From positions 1 through 43,925 of the forward strand of contig JAFAJV010000121.1 in NCBI GenBank assembly GCA_019235995.1: a DNA stretch of 43,925 nucleotides, given 5' to 3'. Of the stretch, positions 32,963 through 41,885 are shown piece by piece. The notes beneath the pieces were generated by a model, which saw only the letters and a program-made list of their open reading frames with translations, ran no database searches and was not told the origin of the DNA. The stretch's first letter is position 1; the number at the start of each line of letters is the position of its first letter. A program made the position numbers and the translations under genes. The DNA comes from Vulcanimicrobiota bacterium (GTDB taxonomy: Bacteria > Vulcanimicrobiota > Vulcanimicrobiia > Vulcanimicrobiales > Vulcanimicrobiaceae).

Positions 32963-33955
32963 ATGACGATCTCGCTTATCGACGGCTTCAGCCGGCCGAT
33001 CACGTACCTGCGCGTCTCGGTGACGGACAAATGCAATCTACGGTGCGTCTACTGCATGCCGGAGGGCGGATTGCCGTGGCTGCGCCGCGACGAGATTCTC
33101 ACGTACGAAGAGATCGCCGCGATCGTACGGGCCGCCGCTTCGGTGGGCGTTCGCGCGGTGCGGCTGACGGGCGGCGAACCCCTCGTGCGCCGCAACCTGA
33201 GCCGCCTGGCGGCCGCGATCGCTGCGGTTCCCGGCATCGAGGATCTGGCGATTTCCACGAACGGTCTGCTCTTGGAAGAGCAGCTTGACGAGCTCGTCGC
33301 GGCGGGCGTGCGGCGGATCAACCTCTCCCTCGATACGCTGCGGGCCGAACGCTTTGAGGCGATCGCGCGCCGCCCGGGGCTCGATGCGGTGCTTCGCGGA
33401 ATCGACGCCGCGATCGCCGCCGGGCTCGCTCCCGTCAAGCTCAACTGCGTCGTGATGCGCGGCCACAACGACGACGAGCTGGCCGATTTCGCCGCGCTCA
33501 CGCGGGAGCGTCCGATCTACGTGCGCTTCATCGAAGTCATGCCGGTGCAGGAAAACGTCGCGCTGCAGCGCGACGCCTACGTTGCGTCCGACGAAATCCT
33601 GCGGCGCCTCGCGGTAATCGGTGAATTGCGGCCGGTGGCTGGACCGTCGGGAAACGGGCCGGCCCGCTACTTCGCGTTCGATGGGGCCGCGGGCGCGGTC
33701 GGTGTGATTAGCCCGCTGTCGCACGACTACTGCGAGCGCTGCAACCGCGTGCGCCTCACGGCGGACGGTCGGTTGCGGCTCTGTCTCTTTGGAGATCATG
33801 CGATCGACCTGCGCGCGCCGCTGCGTGCCGGCGCGGCGACGGAGCGGATCGCCGAGATCCTGCGCTCGGCGATGCTGATCAAGCCCGAGCGTCATCACCT
33901 GCGCCTCGGTGAGACGGCGTCGCGGATGCGCGCCTTCTCCGAAATCGGAGGTTAG
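32963..33955 (+). CDS. moaA: GTP 3',8-cyclase (radical SAM)
   Basis: MoaA starts molybdopterin synthesis by turning GTP into the 3',8-cyclised intermediate. The 330-residue radical SAM enzyme has CNLRCVYC (Cys24, 28, 31) for the SAM cluster and a second cluster with CERCN plus a later Cys (Cys257, 260 and 274, CX2CX13C). VRLTGGEPLVRRNL is also typical. It ends in the family C-terminal Gly-Gly (EIGG). ATG 32963 is the only start with TYLRVSVTDKCNLRC following. moaC, the second step, is absent from the window. Confidence 0.95.
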   Translation: MTISLIDGFSRPITYLRVSVTDKCNLRCVYCMPEGGLPWLRRDEILTYEEIAAIVRAAASVGVRAVRLTGGEPLVRRNLSRLAAAIAAVPGIEDLAISTNGLLLEEQLDELVAAGVRRINLSLDTLRAERFEAIARRPGLDAVLRGIDAAIAAGLAPVKLNCVVMRGHNDDELADFAALTRERPIYVRFIEVMPVQENVALQRDAYVASDEILRRLAVIGELRPVAGPSGNGPARYFAFDGAAGAVGVISPLSHDYCERCNRVRLTADGRLRLCLFGDHAIDLRAPLRAGAATERIAEILRSAMLIKPERHHLRLGETASRMRAFSEIGG

Positions 33956-33962
33956 TCACAAC

Positions 33963-34511
33963 ATGAGGCGCCCGGCCGTTGTCAAGCCGATGGAGGACGT
34001 GTATCCGGGCGCGGCTCCGGCCGCGATCGCGCGGGCGCGCGCGGAGTCGCTGGTGCTGGAGTACCAGGTGAAGCTGACACGCTACCTGCGCCGCATGGTC
34101 GGCGACGCCGAGGTCGCGCTCGACCTAAGCCAGGACGTCTTCCTTTCCGCCTTCCGGATGCTGCAGGCCGATCCGCGGCGCGAGCTGACCGCCGGATGGC
34201 TCTACCGTGCCGCCACCAACGCGGCGATATCGTTTCTGCGGCGGAAGAAGGTGCTGCGCATGCTTCCGCTCGATCGTGACGTCGATCGCGGTGCATGGCG
34301 CGTCGACGAGCGCAGCGCGGCATCGGTCGATTTGCAGGGCGCGCTGGCGCAGCTCCCGCCGCAACAGTCGGCGGCGCTGCTTTTGACCAGCTACGTGGGC
34401 TATTCATCGGCTGAGGCCGCCGAGTTGTTGGGAACCACGTCGGATGCGATCCGACAGCGTGTCTGCCGGGCCATGCGCGTGCTGAGAACCGTTATGAGTG
34501 AGGAGAGCTGA
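33963..34511 (+). CDS. ECF-type RNA polymerase sigma factor
   Basis: The 182-residue protein has a sigma region 2 (EYQVKLTRYLRRMVGDAEVALDLSQDVFLSAFRML, split at VALDLSQDVFL) and a region 4 (LAQLPPQQSAALLLTSYVGYSSAEAAELLGTTSDAIRQRV, split at SSAEAAELLGTTSDAIRQR). ATG 33963 follows GGAGG near 33948 and is 7 nt after the moaA stop. The next gene encodes a zinc-motif membrane protein, the usual partner anti-sigma factor. It should redirect transcription to envelope- or stress-linked promoters, which cannot be identified here. Confidence 0.88.
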   Translation: MRRPAVVKPMEDVYPGAAPAAIARARAESLVLEYQVKLTRYLRRMVGDAEVALDLSQDVFLSAFRMLQADPRRELTAGWLYRAATNAAISFLRRKKVLRMLPLDRDVDRGAWRVDERSAASVDLQGALAQLPPQQSAALLLTSYVGYSSAEAAELLGTTSDAIRQRVCRAMRVLRTVMSEES

Positions 34512-34515
34512 CGTA

Positions 34516-35106
34516 ATGATGACGCGATGCGATTGCGCTCGCGCCGAAACGCTCGCGGGTGCGATTGCGCTGGACGAGGCCGACGAGACGCAACGCGACA
34601 TGTATCGAGCGCATCTCGCCACGTGCGGCCGCTGCCGCAGCAATCTGGGCGGCGAGCGCGCCATCGAGCGAGTCATGGCGACGGTTGCCGGCGCGCGCGA
34701 TGCGGAACGTTGGGAGCCCGAACTTCGGGCCGCGAGCATGCGGCCCCGCGCGCGGTACCCCGTCTGGCGATGGATAGCCGCGGTCGCCGCCGTGGCGGTG
34801 CTGGCAGTCGGCGTTCGCGCCATGGAACGGCATCCGGCCGCCGCTACCGTTGCGCAGCGCGGCACCGCGACCGAACAGGCCGTGGCCCGCGCCGTTGCCG
34901 CGCTGAACACGCAGACCGCGCCGCGCCGCGAGCATGAAGCGGAGTCGCTCACATTCGCTTCGCCGGGATCGGGAAGCATGGCGCTCGCGCTGCATCTCGA
35001 CGGCCGCGCACAGGGGCGCTGCGTCGTGACGAAGAGCTCCGGCAATCGGGTGCTCGACGAAACCGTGTGTCGAGCCGCGCTACGTACCCTCTCGACGCGA
35101 CACTAG
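34516..35106 (+). CDS. Zinc-motif anti-sigma factor with TonB-like C-terminal domain
   Basis: The 196-residue protein begins with a zinc anti-sigma motif (His33, Cys37, Cys40 in AHLATCGRC), then a single membrane segment (about 83-103, VWRWIAAVAAVAVLAVGVRA). The region outside ends with a block GRCVVTKSSGNRVLDETVCRAALR (residues about 167-190, read SSGNRVLDETVCRAAL), resembling the TonB C-terminal signature of dSSG-x3-LD-x3-CR. It should hold the upstream sigma factor and sense a signal beyond the membrane. ATG 34516 follows GAGGAG. The TonB-like extracytoplasmic end is uncommon in zinc anti-sigma factors. Confidence 0.75.
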   Translation: MMTRCDCARAETLAGAIALDEADETQRDMYRAHLATCGRCRSNLGGERAIERVMATVAGARDAERWEPELRAASMRPRARYPVWRWIAAVAAVAVLAVGVRAMERHPAAATVAQRGTATEQAVARAVAALNTQTAPRREHEAESLTFASPGSGSMALALHLDGRAQGRCVVTKSSGNRVLDETVCRAALRTLSTRH

Positions 35107-35151
35107 CGCGACACTAGGGAGAAGGCCGGTAAGCGACCGAACGGGCTTGCC

Positions 35152-36579
35152 ATGGCGGACGGCCCGTTCATCTATCGCTTCGGCAAGGATTTGCGCCTCG
35201 ACGACCATGCGGGCTTAGCCGCCGCGTCGTCGCGCGGCGCCGTGCTGCCGCTGCTGGCCGTCGATCCTCCCATGGAAGCACGATTGCGAGCCTCGCCGCG
35301 CAGGGCGGCGTTCTTTTGCGGAGCCGTGCGCGCGCTCGATGAAGAGCTACGTGAGCGTGGCAGCCGGCTCATCGTGCGGCGGGCGGGCGCGGAAGCGGCG
35401 GTGCTCGGGCTCGCACGCGAAGCCGGCGCGGCGGGCGCGGCATGGAGCGCTTCCTACGACGACGCGGGGATGCGGCGCGACGAGTCGCTGCGAGAGGCGC
35501 TCGAGCGAGCGGGATTGCAGGCCGTGGTCGTGCACGACTCCCCGGCCGTCGCCCCGGAAGAGAGCGCGGGGGCACGCAGCGCGGAAGGGCCGGGCTATCG
35601 CGCGTTTTCGCCATACTTCGAGGTGTGGCGGGAGCTGCCGATCGCGTCCCACGAATCGCCACTCCTGCTGCGCTTTGCGGGCGAGGAGATCGACAACGAA
35701 GGGTTGCCCCATCCGGCCGAGTTCGGAGTGGGCGACCCGCCGGGAGGCGGCGGATCGGCGGTGGCCCGGCGTCTCTTTGCGACGTTTCTCCGCGAGCGCG
35801 CGCCGCAATACGCGATCGACGCCAACGTGCCCGCCGAGGACGGAACGTCCGGCTTATCGGCGCACCTGTCCTTCGGCACGATCTCGGCGCGATCGATCGC
35901 ACTCGCGGTGCGCGGGCGGCTCGCTGACCCGTTTTCGATCGGCGAGCAACGGCTTTCAATGCGGCTGTTCCTGCGCGCACTCGCGCATCGCGACTTCTTT
36001 CTGCAGCTGTCGTGGTTCAATCCGCAAACGCACGACGAGCCGCTTCAAGGGAAGATGCGAGGCTTTCGATGGGAGCGTTCTCATGCCGGGCTGGACGCCT
36101 GGCGCGCCGGCGCCACGGGCTTTCCGCTCGTCGATGCGGGAATCAGGCAGCTGCACCGGACCGGATGGATGCATCCCCACGTCCGTGCGGTTGCGGCTTC
36201 GACGCTCTGCTTCGATCTCGGCGTTGATTGGCGCGTGGGGCGCGCGGAGTGGGATCGCTGGCTTATCGAAGACGATCCGGCGATCGCGACCGGAAACTGG
36301 CAGTGGATCGCGGGCGTGGGCGCCGACATGGCGCAATATCCGCGGATCTACAACCCCGAGCGGCAGCTCCGTCGTTACGATCCCGCGGGACTCTACGTTC
36401 GCCGCTGGATCGACGAGTTACGAGGGGTTCCGCTCGAGGCGTGGCAACCGCGGGCGAAATCCACGGGGCAGCTTCGGCTCGCGCTCTTTGCCGAGGGCGA
36501 GTATCCGCCGCCAGTCGTCGATCACGCGGTTGCGGCGCGGAGCTTCCTACGGCGCTACCGCGAGTTCGTGTCGCCTTAG
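35152..36579 (+). CDS. phr: Deoxyribodipyrimidine photolyase / cryptochrome family
   Basis: The 475-residue flavoprotein repairs UV-induced pyrimidine dimers with blue light, or acts as a related cryptochrome. The N-terminal antenna domain (1-130) starts IYRFGKDLRLDDH. The FAD domain has TSGLSAHLSFGTIS, ALAHRDFFLQLSW, GFPLVDAGIRQLHRTGWMHPHVR (split GFPLVDAGIRQL and TGWMHPHVR) and GNWQWIAGVGAD plus YPRIYNPERQ. Length fits class-I type CPD photolyases. It follows the sigma/anti-sigma pair; photolyases are common targets of such stress sigma factors, so it may belong to that regulon. ATG 35152 is the start with family sequence. Confidence 0.9.
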   Translation: MADGPFIYRFGKDLRLDDHAGLAAASSRGAVLPLLAVDPPMEARLRASPRRAAFFCGAVRALDEELRERGSRLIVRRAGAEAAVLGLAREAGAAGAAWSASYDDAGMRRDESLREALERAGLQAVVVHDSPAVAPEESAGARSAEGPGYRAFSPYFEVWRELPIASHESPLLLRFAGEEIDNEGLPHPAEFGVGDPPGGGGSAVARRLFATFLRERAPQYAIDANVPAEDGTSGLSAHLSFGTISARSIALAVRGRLADPFSIGEQRLSMRLFLRALAHRDFFLQLSWFNPQTHDEPLQGKMRGFRWERSHAGLDAWRAGATGFPLVDAGIRQLHRTGWMHPHVRAVAASTLCFDLGVDWRVGRAEWDRWLIEDDPAIATGNWQWIAGVGADMAQYPRIYNPERQLRRYDPAGLYVRRWIDELRGVPLEAWQPRAKSTGQLRLALFAEGEYPPPVVDHAVAARSFLRRYREFVSP

Positions 36580-36721
36580 GAACCTCTGGTTGATCCGCTG
36601 TACCGATCGTTTAAACCGCAAAGCCGCCAGATGCTAGGAGAAGGCGAGGAAGCATACTCTAAGTAGTCTGTGACCGAGCCTTCGACACCGCAGGTGGCGG
36701 TTTTGCGGTCAAACCCTTCGG

Positions 36722-36825
36722 GCAGCGGCAGTTTCGCCTCAGCTCTTTGTTGCGCCCTCAGTCACAGAGCGCACGGGCTATGCTCCCTCGGGCGCGCCTC
36801 GATCTGAAGCGAAACTGTTCGCTGC
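36722..36825. repeat. Long imperfect inverted repeat (possible structured RNA or small mobile element)
   Basis: Arm 36722-36742 (GCAGCGGCAGTTTCGCCTCAG-like) and arm 36804-36825 pair almost throughout. Inside them, GCGCCC near 36752-36757 pairs with GGGCGC near 36790-36795. The whole could fold into one long hairpin in the gap between the photolyase and the convergent zinc-ribbon gene. No ORF is found inside. Confidence 0.45.
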
Positions 36826-36840
36826 GATCGGTGCAACGGA

Positions 36841-37407
36841 TCAATCAGTGGTTCCTCGAGGAAGCCGTTCGTCGAGCCAGCTCGTCACGACCGGTATGCG
36901 CACGTCATCTCCGTTCCACGTCTTGATGCCGTAGTAGACGCTCGCGACGAGGAAGAGCGGTGCGAGCAGCGGCACGAGCACCCATGCCGAGAAGCCGAGG
37001 AACGGAATCTGCGCGATCAGCGATAGGAGCGCCCAGAAACCAAAGAACCCGACGTTGAATCCGAGCGCCTGGAACGCCTGACGACGCAGGCTGCGCGACT
37101 GCTTGCGGTCGAGCAGCGAGATGAGCGCCAAGGGCCACAGCGGATAGCCCAGCGCGACCAGCGCGCGGCTTTCGACGGGGTCGGGCGCGGTCGCTACGGT
37201 CGCGGCGCCGCGGACGCTCGCTGGAGCGGGGCGCGGCGGCACCTGACCCGGGATCTGGTGACGGGTGGCCGTCGCGGCCTCGACCTTTGCTGCGAGCCGG
37301 CAGCTGGGGCATCCGCCGCGCTCGTCGCGGCACGTGGCGCAGATCGGCTTACCGCATTCGATGCAGGGCGCTACCGACGGTACGTTCGAGTGAAAGTAGC
37401 AGTCCAT
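36841..37407 (-). CDS. Zinc-ribbon / B-box-like protein with DUF4870-type membrane domain
   Basis: The 188-residue protein starts with a Cys/His cluster (CYFHSN, CIECGKPIC, CRDERGGCPSC; about residues 3-36), probably one or two zinc sites. After a Pro-rich linker, residues about 80-175 form a small membrane domain with segments ALVALGYPLWPLALISLLD and FGFWALLSLIAQIPFLGF and a third segment LVPLLAPLFLVASVYYGIKT. The middle motif with RKQSRSLRRQAFQALGFN resembles DUF4870. The zinc domain should lie on the cytoplasmic side. Function is unknown. It lies back to back with the ABC exporter gene. Confidence 0.75.
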   Translation of the reverse strand: MDCYFHSNVPSVAPCIECGKPICATCRDERGGCPSCRLAAKVEAATATRHQIPGQVPPRPAPASVRGAATVATAPDPVESRALVALGYPLWPLALISLLDRKQSRSLRRQAFQALGFNVGFFGFWALLSLIAQIPFLGFSAWVLVPLLAPLFLVASVYYGIKTWNGDDVRIPVVTSWLDERLPRGTTD

Positions 37408-37503
37408 TGTGGTTCGTGCAATCCTCCTCCGGTATCCACTGTCACGTACCGGAACGCGTGAGGGCAGGTTTCACCGCCGGATGGCTTCAAGTTCGTCCCG
37501 CGG

Positions 37504-39261
37504 ATGAGCCGCCGCTCGATTTTACACCGCCTGGCGCGCGAAGCACGCCCCTACTACCCGCGAATCGCGCTGGCGATGGCAATGGGCGTTCTCGCCGGCG
37601 TGCTCTCGATCGTTCCGCCCCTGGCCTTTCGGATCATCATCAACCAGGTGCTCGTTCCGCCGGCCGGGCATGCCCGGGACCTTCAGGCGCTCTATCTGGC
37701 CCTCGGGCTCACGGCGGTCGCGCTCATCGTCGCGAACTGCTGCATTTACGGCCAGACCTATCTGACCGCCTGGAGCGGCCAACATCTGGTCGCGCGGCTG
37801 CGGGTGCGGCTTTTCGAGCGGATGCTCAACTTGCCGCTCGGCGAGTTCGACAAGTGGCGCCCCGGTGAGCTGATCGCGCGGTTCGCGACGGACTTGCAGA
37901 TCATGATCGACGCGGTGAGCGTGTCGGTGCCCCAGCTCGTCGTGGCGCTCGCGACGTTCATCTCCTCGTTTGCGACGATGATCTATCTCGACTGGGTTCT
38001 GACGCTCTCGCTCGTGCTCGTCGCGCCGGTCGTTTCGTTCGCCGTCTCGAATTTCCAGCGGCTGATCGCTACGAGCACCCATCGCGCGCAACAGAGAATC
38101 GCCGATCTCACGGCGAATCTATCGGAAATTCTGCACGGCCAGCGAGTGGTCAAGTCGTTCGGACGCGAGCAGTTCGAGGTGCAGCGCTTCCGCGGTCGCA
38201 ACGACGACTTCTTCGGCGCCTACATGAAGCTCACGCAGTTTATCCAGACGCAGCCGCTCGTGATCTCGACGATCATGGTCGCCGCGGTCGTGGCGATCAT
38301 GTGGCTTTCCGTGCGCGAGGTTCTCGTCGGCCGACTCGATACCGGCAAGGTCTTCATGTTCTGGGGACTGCTGGTGAACCTGATGAATCCGATGAACCGC
38401 GTGGCGGCGTTTTTCGGCGACATCGGCAAGGCGGTCGTCGGCGCGGGACGCGTCTTCGAGCTGCTCGACTTACCGGTGGAAGTGCGCGATCCCGCCGAGG
38501 CGATCGCACTGCCCGCCGTGCGGGGGCGCATCGAGTACGACGACGTCACCTTCCGCTATAAGCCGGGCGAGCCGCCCGCGCTTCGCAACGTCAGCGCGAC
38601 CATCGGCGAAGGCGAGATCGTCGCGCTCGTCGGCCCCTCCGGCGCCGGCAAGACGACGCTCGTCAATCTCGTGCCGCGCTTCTACGAGCCGCAAGAAGGC
38701 CGGCTGTTGCTCGACGGAATCGACGTGGCGAAAGTCCGGCTGTCGGATTTACGGGGCGCGATCGCGATCGTGCCGCAAGACGTTCAGCTCTTCCGAACCT
38801 CGATCTTGGAGAACATTCGCTACGGCAGGGTCGGCGCGACCGACGCGGAGGTTCGCGCGGCCGCGGCCGACGCCAACGTCGACGAGTACGTAAAGGCGTT
38901 CCCGGATGGCTATGCCACAGAAGTAGGAGAGCGCGGCGTGCGGCTGTCCGGTGGTCAGCGTCAGCGTATCGCGATCGCGCGAGCGGTGCTGCGCGACCCT
39001 CGCATCTTGATTCTCGACGAGGCTACGAGCGCACTGGACAGCCATTCCGAGGCGATGATCGAGGAAGCTCTCGACCGGCTACTGCCCGGACGCACCACGC
39101 TCATCATCGCGCACCGGCTCTCCACGATCCGGCGCGCGCACCGGGTGTTGTTCATCGAGGCGGGATGCGTGGTCGAGGTGGGCACGCATGACGAGCTGCT
39201 CGCGAAGGGCGGCTCCTATGCGCGGCTTCACGCCGCGCAGTTTTCGTTTAAGACCCCTTAA
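37504..39261 (+). CDS. ABC exporter, MsbA-like half-transporter
   Basis: The 585-residue protein has an N-terminal six-helix exporter domain (residues about 1-320, starting YPRIALAMAMGVLAGVLSIV) and a C-terminal nucleotide-binding domain with Walker A GPSGAGKTT (near 380), signature LSGGQRQRIAIA (near 482), Walker B ILILDEATSALD and switch His in IAHRLSTIR. It should work as a homodimer. Lipid A/lipid flippase (MsbA-like), multidrug or peptide export are all possible; neighbours do not decide. ATG 37504 begins the first membrane segment region. A GC-rich hairpin without U-run (39268-39288) follows the stop. Confidence 0.9.
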   Translation: MSRRSILHRLAREARPYYPRIALAMAMGVLAGVLSIVPPLAFRIIINQVLVPPAGHARDLQALYLALGLTAVALIVANCCIYGQTYLTAWSGQHLVARLRVRLFERMLNLPLGEFDKWRPGELIARFATDLQIMIDAVSVSVPQLVVALATFISSFATMIYLDWVLTLSLVLVAPVVSFAVSNFQRLIATSTHRAQQRIADLTANLSEILHGQRVVKSFGREQFEVQRFRGRNDDFFGAYMKLTQFIQTQPLVISTIMVAAVVAIMWLSVREVLVGRLDTGKVFMFWGLLVNLMNPMNRVAAFFGDIGKAVVGAGRVFELLDLPVEVRDPAEAIALPAVRGRIEYDDVTFRYKPGEPPALRNVSATIGEGEIVALVGPSGAGKTTLVNLVPRFYEPQEGRLLLDGIDVAKVRLSDLRGAIAIVPQDVQLFRTSILENIRYGRVGATDAEVRAAAADANVDEYVKAFPDGYATEVGERGVRLSGGQRQRIAIARAVLRDPRILILDEATSALDSHSEAMIEEALDRLLPGRTTLIIAHRLSTIRRAHRVLFIEAGCVVEVGTHDELLAKGGSYARLHAAQFSFKTP

Positions 39262-39360
39262 GAGGCGCCGGCCCGGACCCGAGGCCGGAAATCGACCACC
39301 GCTGGGCGAAGAGGCGGGCCAGCTAGGGGACATCCTCCTTGAAGTTCCCCCTCTTGAGTG

Positions 39361-39978
39361 ATGGGTGCCCCGCAAATCCAGCCTCCCAGAAAGGAACTCG
39401 AGTTGAACCAGGGATTCACCGTGTGGCTTACCGGCCTGTCAGGCGCCGGTAAGAGCACGATCGCCGAACGGCTCGCGCCGGAGTTGAGCGCGCGCGGATG
39501 CAGCGTCGAAGTGCTCGACGGCGACGAAGTACGCACTCATCTATCAAAGGGCTTGGGATTCAGCCGCGAGGATCGCGACATCAATATCGGACGCATCTCG
39601 TTCGTGGCGTCGTTGCTCGTTCGGCACGGTGCGGCAGTCATCACTGCTGCGATCTCGCCGTACGCGCAGGCGAGGGACGAGGCACGGCGGCGCATCGGAA
39701 CGGATCGCTTCGTCGAAGTCTTCGTGCGCTGCTCCTTGGACGAGCTCGTTCGGCGCGACGTCAAGGGGCTCTATGCCAAGGCCCTCAAGGGTGAAGTGCA
39801 GCACTTCACCGGCGTCTCGGACCCCTACGAGGCCCCCGAGAAGCCGGACGTCCTGGTCGACAGCGAGGTCGAGTCGGTCGAAGAGAGCGTCTCGAAAATC
39901 CTCACCGAGCTAACGAAGCGCGGTCATCTGAATCCCTCGACTCCGCTCGGGATAAACTCCGCGAAAGGGGCGCTATGA
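39361..39978 (+). CDS. cysC: Adenylylsulfate kinase (APS kinase)
   Basis: CysC phosphorylates adenylylsulfate to PAPS in sulfate assimilation. The 205-residue P-loop kinase has GLSGAGKS (residues 25-32), [21 protein letters not shown] (split as [16 protein letters not shown] and SREDRDINI) and later [10 protein letters not shown] and [15 protein letters not shown] 39361 or the TTG at 39403 (with AAGGA at 39391) could start the protein; the TTG gives a core N-terminus (MNQGFTVW) more like other CysC proteins, so the first 14 residues are doubtful. The stop overlaps the start of sat (ATGA at 39975). Confidence 0.92.
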   Translation: MGAPQIQPPRKELELNQGFTVWLTGLSGAGKSTIAERLAPELSARGCSVEVLDGDEVRTHLSKGLGFSREDRDINIGRISFVASLLVRHGAAVITAAISPYAQARDEARRRIGTDRFVEVFVRCSLDELVRRDVKGLYAKALKGEVQHFTGVSDPYEAPEKPDVLVDSEVESVEESVSKILTELTKRGHLNPSTPLGINSAKGAL

Positions 39979-41120
39979 TCGCTCCTCACGGTGGAAAACT
40001 GATCAACCGAATCACCGAGTCTCCGGAGGCGGAAGCGAAGCTCCGCGACGAGGCGAAGGGCCTTCGTAGGCTGACGCTGACCGGTCGCGAGCTCAACGAC
40101 CTCGGGCTCATCGGCAACGGAGCTCTGAGTCCGCTCACCGGTTTCATGACGCGCACGGACTACGGCCCGGTCGTCACATCGATGCGCCTGGAAAACGGCC
40201 TGCCGTGGAGCATTCCCGTCGTGTTGGCCGTGAGTCGGGATGAGGCGCCCGTCGCCGGCACGCGCGCGGCGCTCTACGATGGTGAAGGCTCCCTGCGCGG
40301 CATCATCGACGTCGAAGACGTCTTTGAATACGACAAGCTCGACGAAGCGCGCAACGTCTACCGGACCGAAGAGGAGAAGCACCCCGGAGTCGCCGCCGTC
40401 TTCGCGCGCAAGGACGTCCTCGTCGGCGGCCCGGTCTCCCTCCTGCCCACGCAGAACGATCCCGAGAGCCTAACGCCCGCGCAGACGCGAGCCGAATTCG
40501 AGCGCCGCGGCTGGAAAACGATCGTCGGCTTCCAAACACGCAACCCCGTGCACCGCGCGCATGAGTACATTCAAAAATGCGCGCTCGAGACCGTCGACGG
40601 CCTGCTCCTTCACCCGCTCGTCGGCGAAACCAAGAGCGACGACATTCCCGCGGAAGTGCGGATGCGCTGCTATCGCGCGCTGCTCGAAAACTACTACCCG
40701 GCCGACCGCGTTCTGCTGAGCACGCTGCCGGCAGCGATGCGCTACGCCGGCCCGCGCGAGGCGATCTTCCACGCGATGATGCGCAAGAACCACGGCTGCA
40801 CGCATTTCATCGTCGGTCGCGATCACGCCGGCGTGGGGAATTACTACGGCACCTACGACGCGCAAAAACTGTTCGACGAGTTCACTCCCGCCGAGCTGGG
40901 CATCACGCCGCTCAAATTCGAAAACAGCTTCTATTGCCGGCGCTGCCTATCAATGGCTTCACGAAAGACGTGCAGCCACGATCCCGAGAACCACGTCGCG
41001 TTGAGCGGCACGCAAGTGCGCGCGATGCTGCGCGCCGGCCAACTGCCGCCGCCGGAGTTCTCGCGACCCGAGGTGGCGCAGATCCTGATCGAGGCTTCCA
41101 GGGAGACGGCCTCGGCGTAA
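39975..41120 (+). CDS. sat: Sulfate adenylyltransferase (Sat type)
   Basis: The enzyme makes adenylylsulfate from ATP and sulfate, the substrate of CysC. The 381-residue protein is the homomeric Sat type, with the catalytic [12 protein letters not shown] motif (residues 187-198), GRDHAG, and near the C-terminus the [10 protein letters not shown] and CSHDPENH segments whose Cys/His residues bind zinc in relatives. It starts inside the cysC stop, so both enzymes are co-translated and activate sulfate as one unit. In organisms without dissimilatory genes this marks assimilation; no reductase gene (cysH, cysI) is in the window, so direction is inferred. Confidence 0.95.
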   Translation: MIAPHGGKLINRITESPEAEAKLRDEAKGLRRLTLTGRELNDLGLIGNGALSPLTGFMTRTDYGPVVTSMRLENGLPWSIPVVLAVSRDEAPVAGTRAALYDGEGSLRGIIDVEDVFEYDKLDEARNVYRTEEEKHPGVAAVFARKDVLVGGPVSLLPTQNDPESLTPAQTRAEFERRGWKTIVGFQTRNPVHRAHEYIQKCALETVDGLLLHPLVGETKSDDIPAEVRMRCYRALLENYYPADRVLLSTLPAAMRYAGPREAIFHAMMRKNHGCTHFIVGRDHAGVGNYYGTYDAQKLFDEFTPAELGITPLKFENSFYCRRCLSMASRKTCSHDPENHVALSGTQVRAMLRAGQLPPPEFSRPEVAQILIEASRETASA

Positions 41121-41123
41121 GGG

Positions 41124-41495
41124 CTAGGCGGCGGTCTCCTGCGCCGGCTGCCGGCGCTGGTGCAGCGCAAACCGGTTGCCCTCGGGATCGCGCGCGAAGC
41201 AGCTCGAGCACGCCGGGAACTCGAAGATCTCGCTGACTTCGACGCCGGCGGCCTGCAGGCGGTCTCGCATCGCCTGCATGTCGTCGACCTCGAAGGCGGC
41301 GCCCGTCGAGGCGCCCGGCTCGAAGCCCAGAGATTCGCCGTTGCCGATTCCAAACGTTGTGTTGCCGACGGTGAATTCCACCCAGTGATCGCCGAACGCC
41401 TCGCCCGGCGACAGGCCGAGCGTGTCGCGATAGAAGTCGCGCGCTCGGGGCACGTCCCGAACCGAGTACGCGACGAACGCGATGTCCTTTACCAT
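41124..41495 (-). CDS. VOC-family (glyoxalase/bleomycin-resistance-like) protein
   Basis: The 123-residue protein contains the paired beta-alpha-beta-beta-beta units of the VOC superfamily: DIAFVAYSVRDVPRARDFYRD (split as FVAYSVRDVPRARDFYRD) and GLQAAGVEVSEI with a final CFARDPEGNRFALHQ. The usual metal-binding residues (His, Glu) are only partly present (EF in WVEFTVGN and HQ near the end), so it could be catalytic or merely ligand-binding. It lies tail to tail with sat and head to head with csrA. Substrate is unknown. Confidence 0.8.
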   Translation of the reverse strand: MVKDIAFVAYSVRDVPRARDFYRDTLGLSPGEAFGDHWVEFTVGNTTFGIGNGESLGFEPGASTGAAFEVDDMQAMRDRLQAAGVEVSEIFEFPACSSCFARDPEGNRFALHQRRQPAQETAA

Positions 41496-41516
41496 TGGCG
41501 AATCCTCCCGAAACGT

Positions 41517-41538
41517 CGCTCGCTTTCATTAGCGAGTG
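41517..41538. promoter_or_regulatory. Strong hairpin between the VOC gene and csrA
   Basis: CGCTCGCT (41517-41524) and AGCGAGTG (41531-41538) pair over 8 bp (one G-U) with a 6-nt loop TTCATT. It lies in the divergent gap and may be an operator or a 5'-leader element of csrA. Confidence 0.4.
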
Positions 41539-41612
41539 ACAGGCAACCTCCAACGGTGCGCGAAGAGCAGCATGCCGCGTACGGTCAACATCCAGCCATG
41601 GAGGGCGCCACG

Positions 41613-41819
41613 ATGCTCGTGCTCAGCCGCAAGCCGAATCAGTCGATCACGATCGGCAGCGACATCCGCATCCTGGTGGTCGGGGTTGATCGCGATCACG
41701 TCAAGCTTGGAATCGAGGCGCCGCGCGGCGTGCGAGTGCATCGCTCCGAGGTCGCCGCAACGCCGGTAGGAAAAGGCTCGGCGGAGGCCGATAACCCCCG
41801 TGATGCCCGCGGCCGCTGA
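41613..41819 (+). CDS. csrA: Carbon storage regulator CsrA
   Basis: The 68-residue RNA-binding protein starts MLVLSRKPNQSITIGSDIRI, includes VDRDHVKLGIEAPRGVRVHRSE (split VDRDHVKLGIEAP and RGVRVHR), and should form the domain-swapped dimer that binds GGA motifs in mRNA leaders. ATG 41613 is chosen because GGAGGG lies 7 nt upstream and the canonical M-L-V-L-S-R begins there; the upstream ATG at 41598 adds only five residues. The ribosome binding site itself contains ATGGA, an ANGGA-like site, so CsrA could repress its own translation. The tail after about residue 50 is polar. Confidence 0.92.
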   Translation: MLVLSRKPNQSITIGSDIRILVVGVDRDHVKLGIEAPRGVRVHRSEVAATPVGKGSAEADNPRDARGR

Positions 41820-41885
41820 GACCAAAGTAACCGAGCGTCCGCACGACTTGCCTGGCTCGACTGATTCCGAGGAGATGACTCGACT

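Noticed and set aside
39268-39288. GC-rich hairpin after the ABC exporter as terminator
   Set aside because: The stem CCGGCC/GGCCGG is perfect but no U-run follows, so it was not listed as a terminator.
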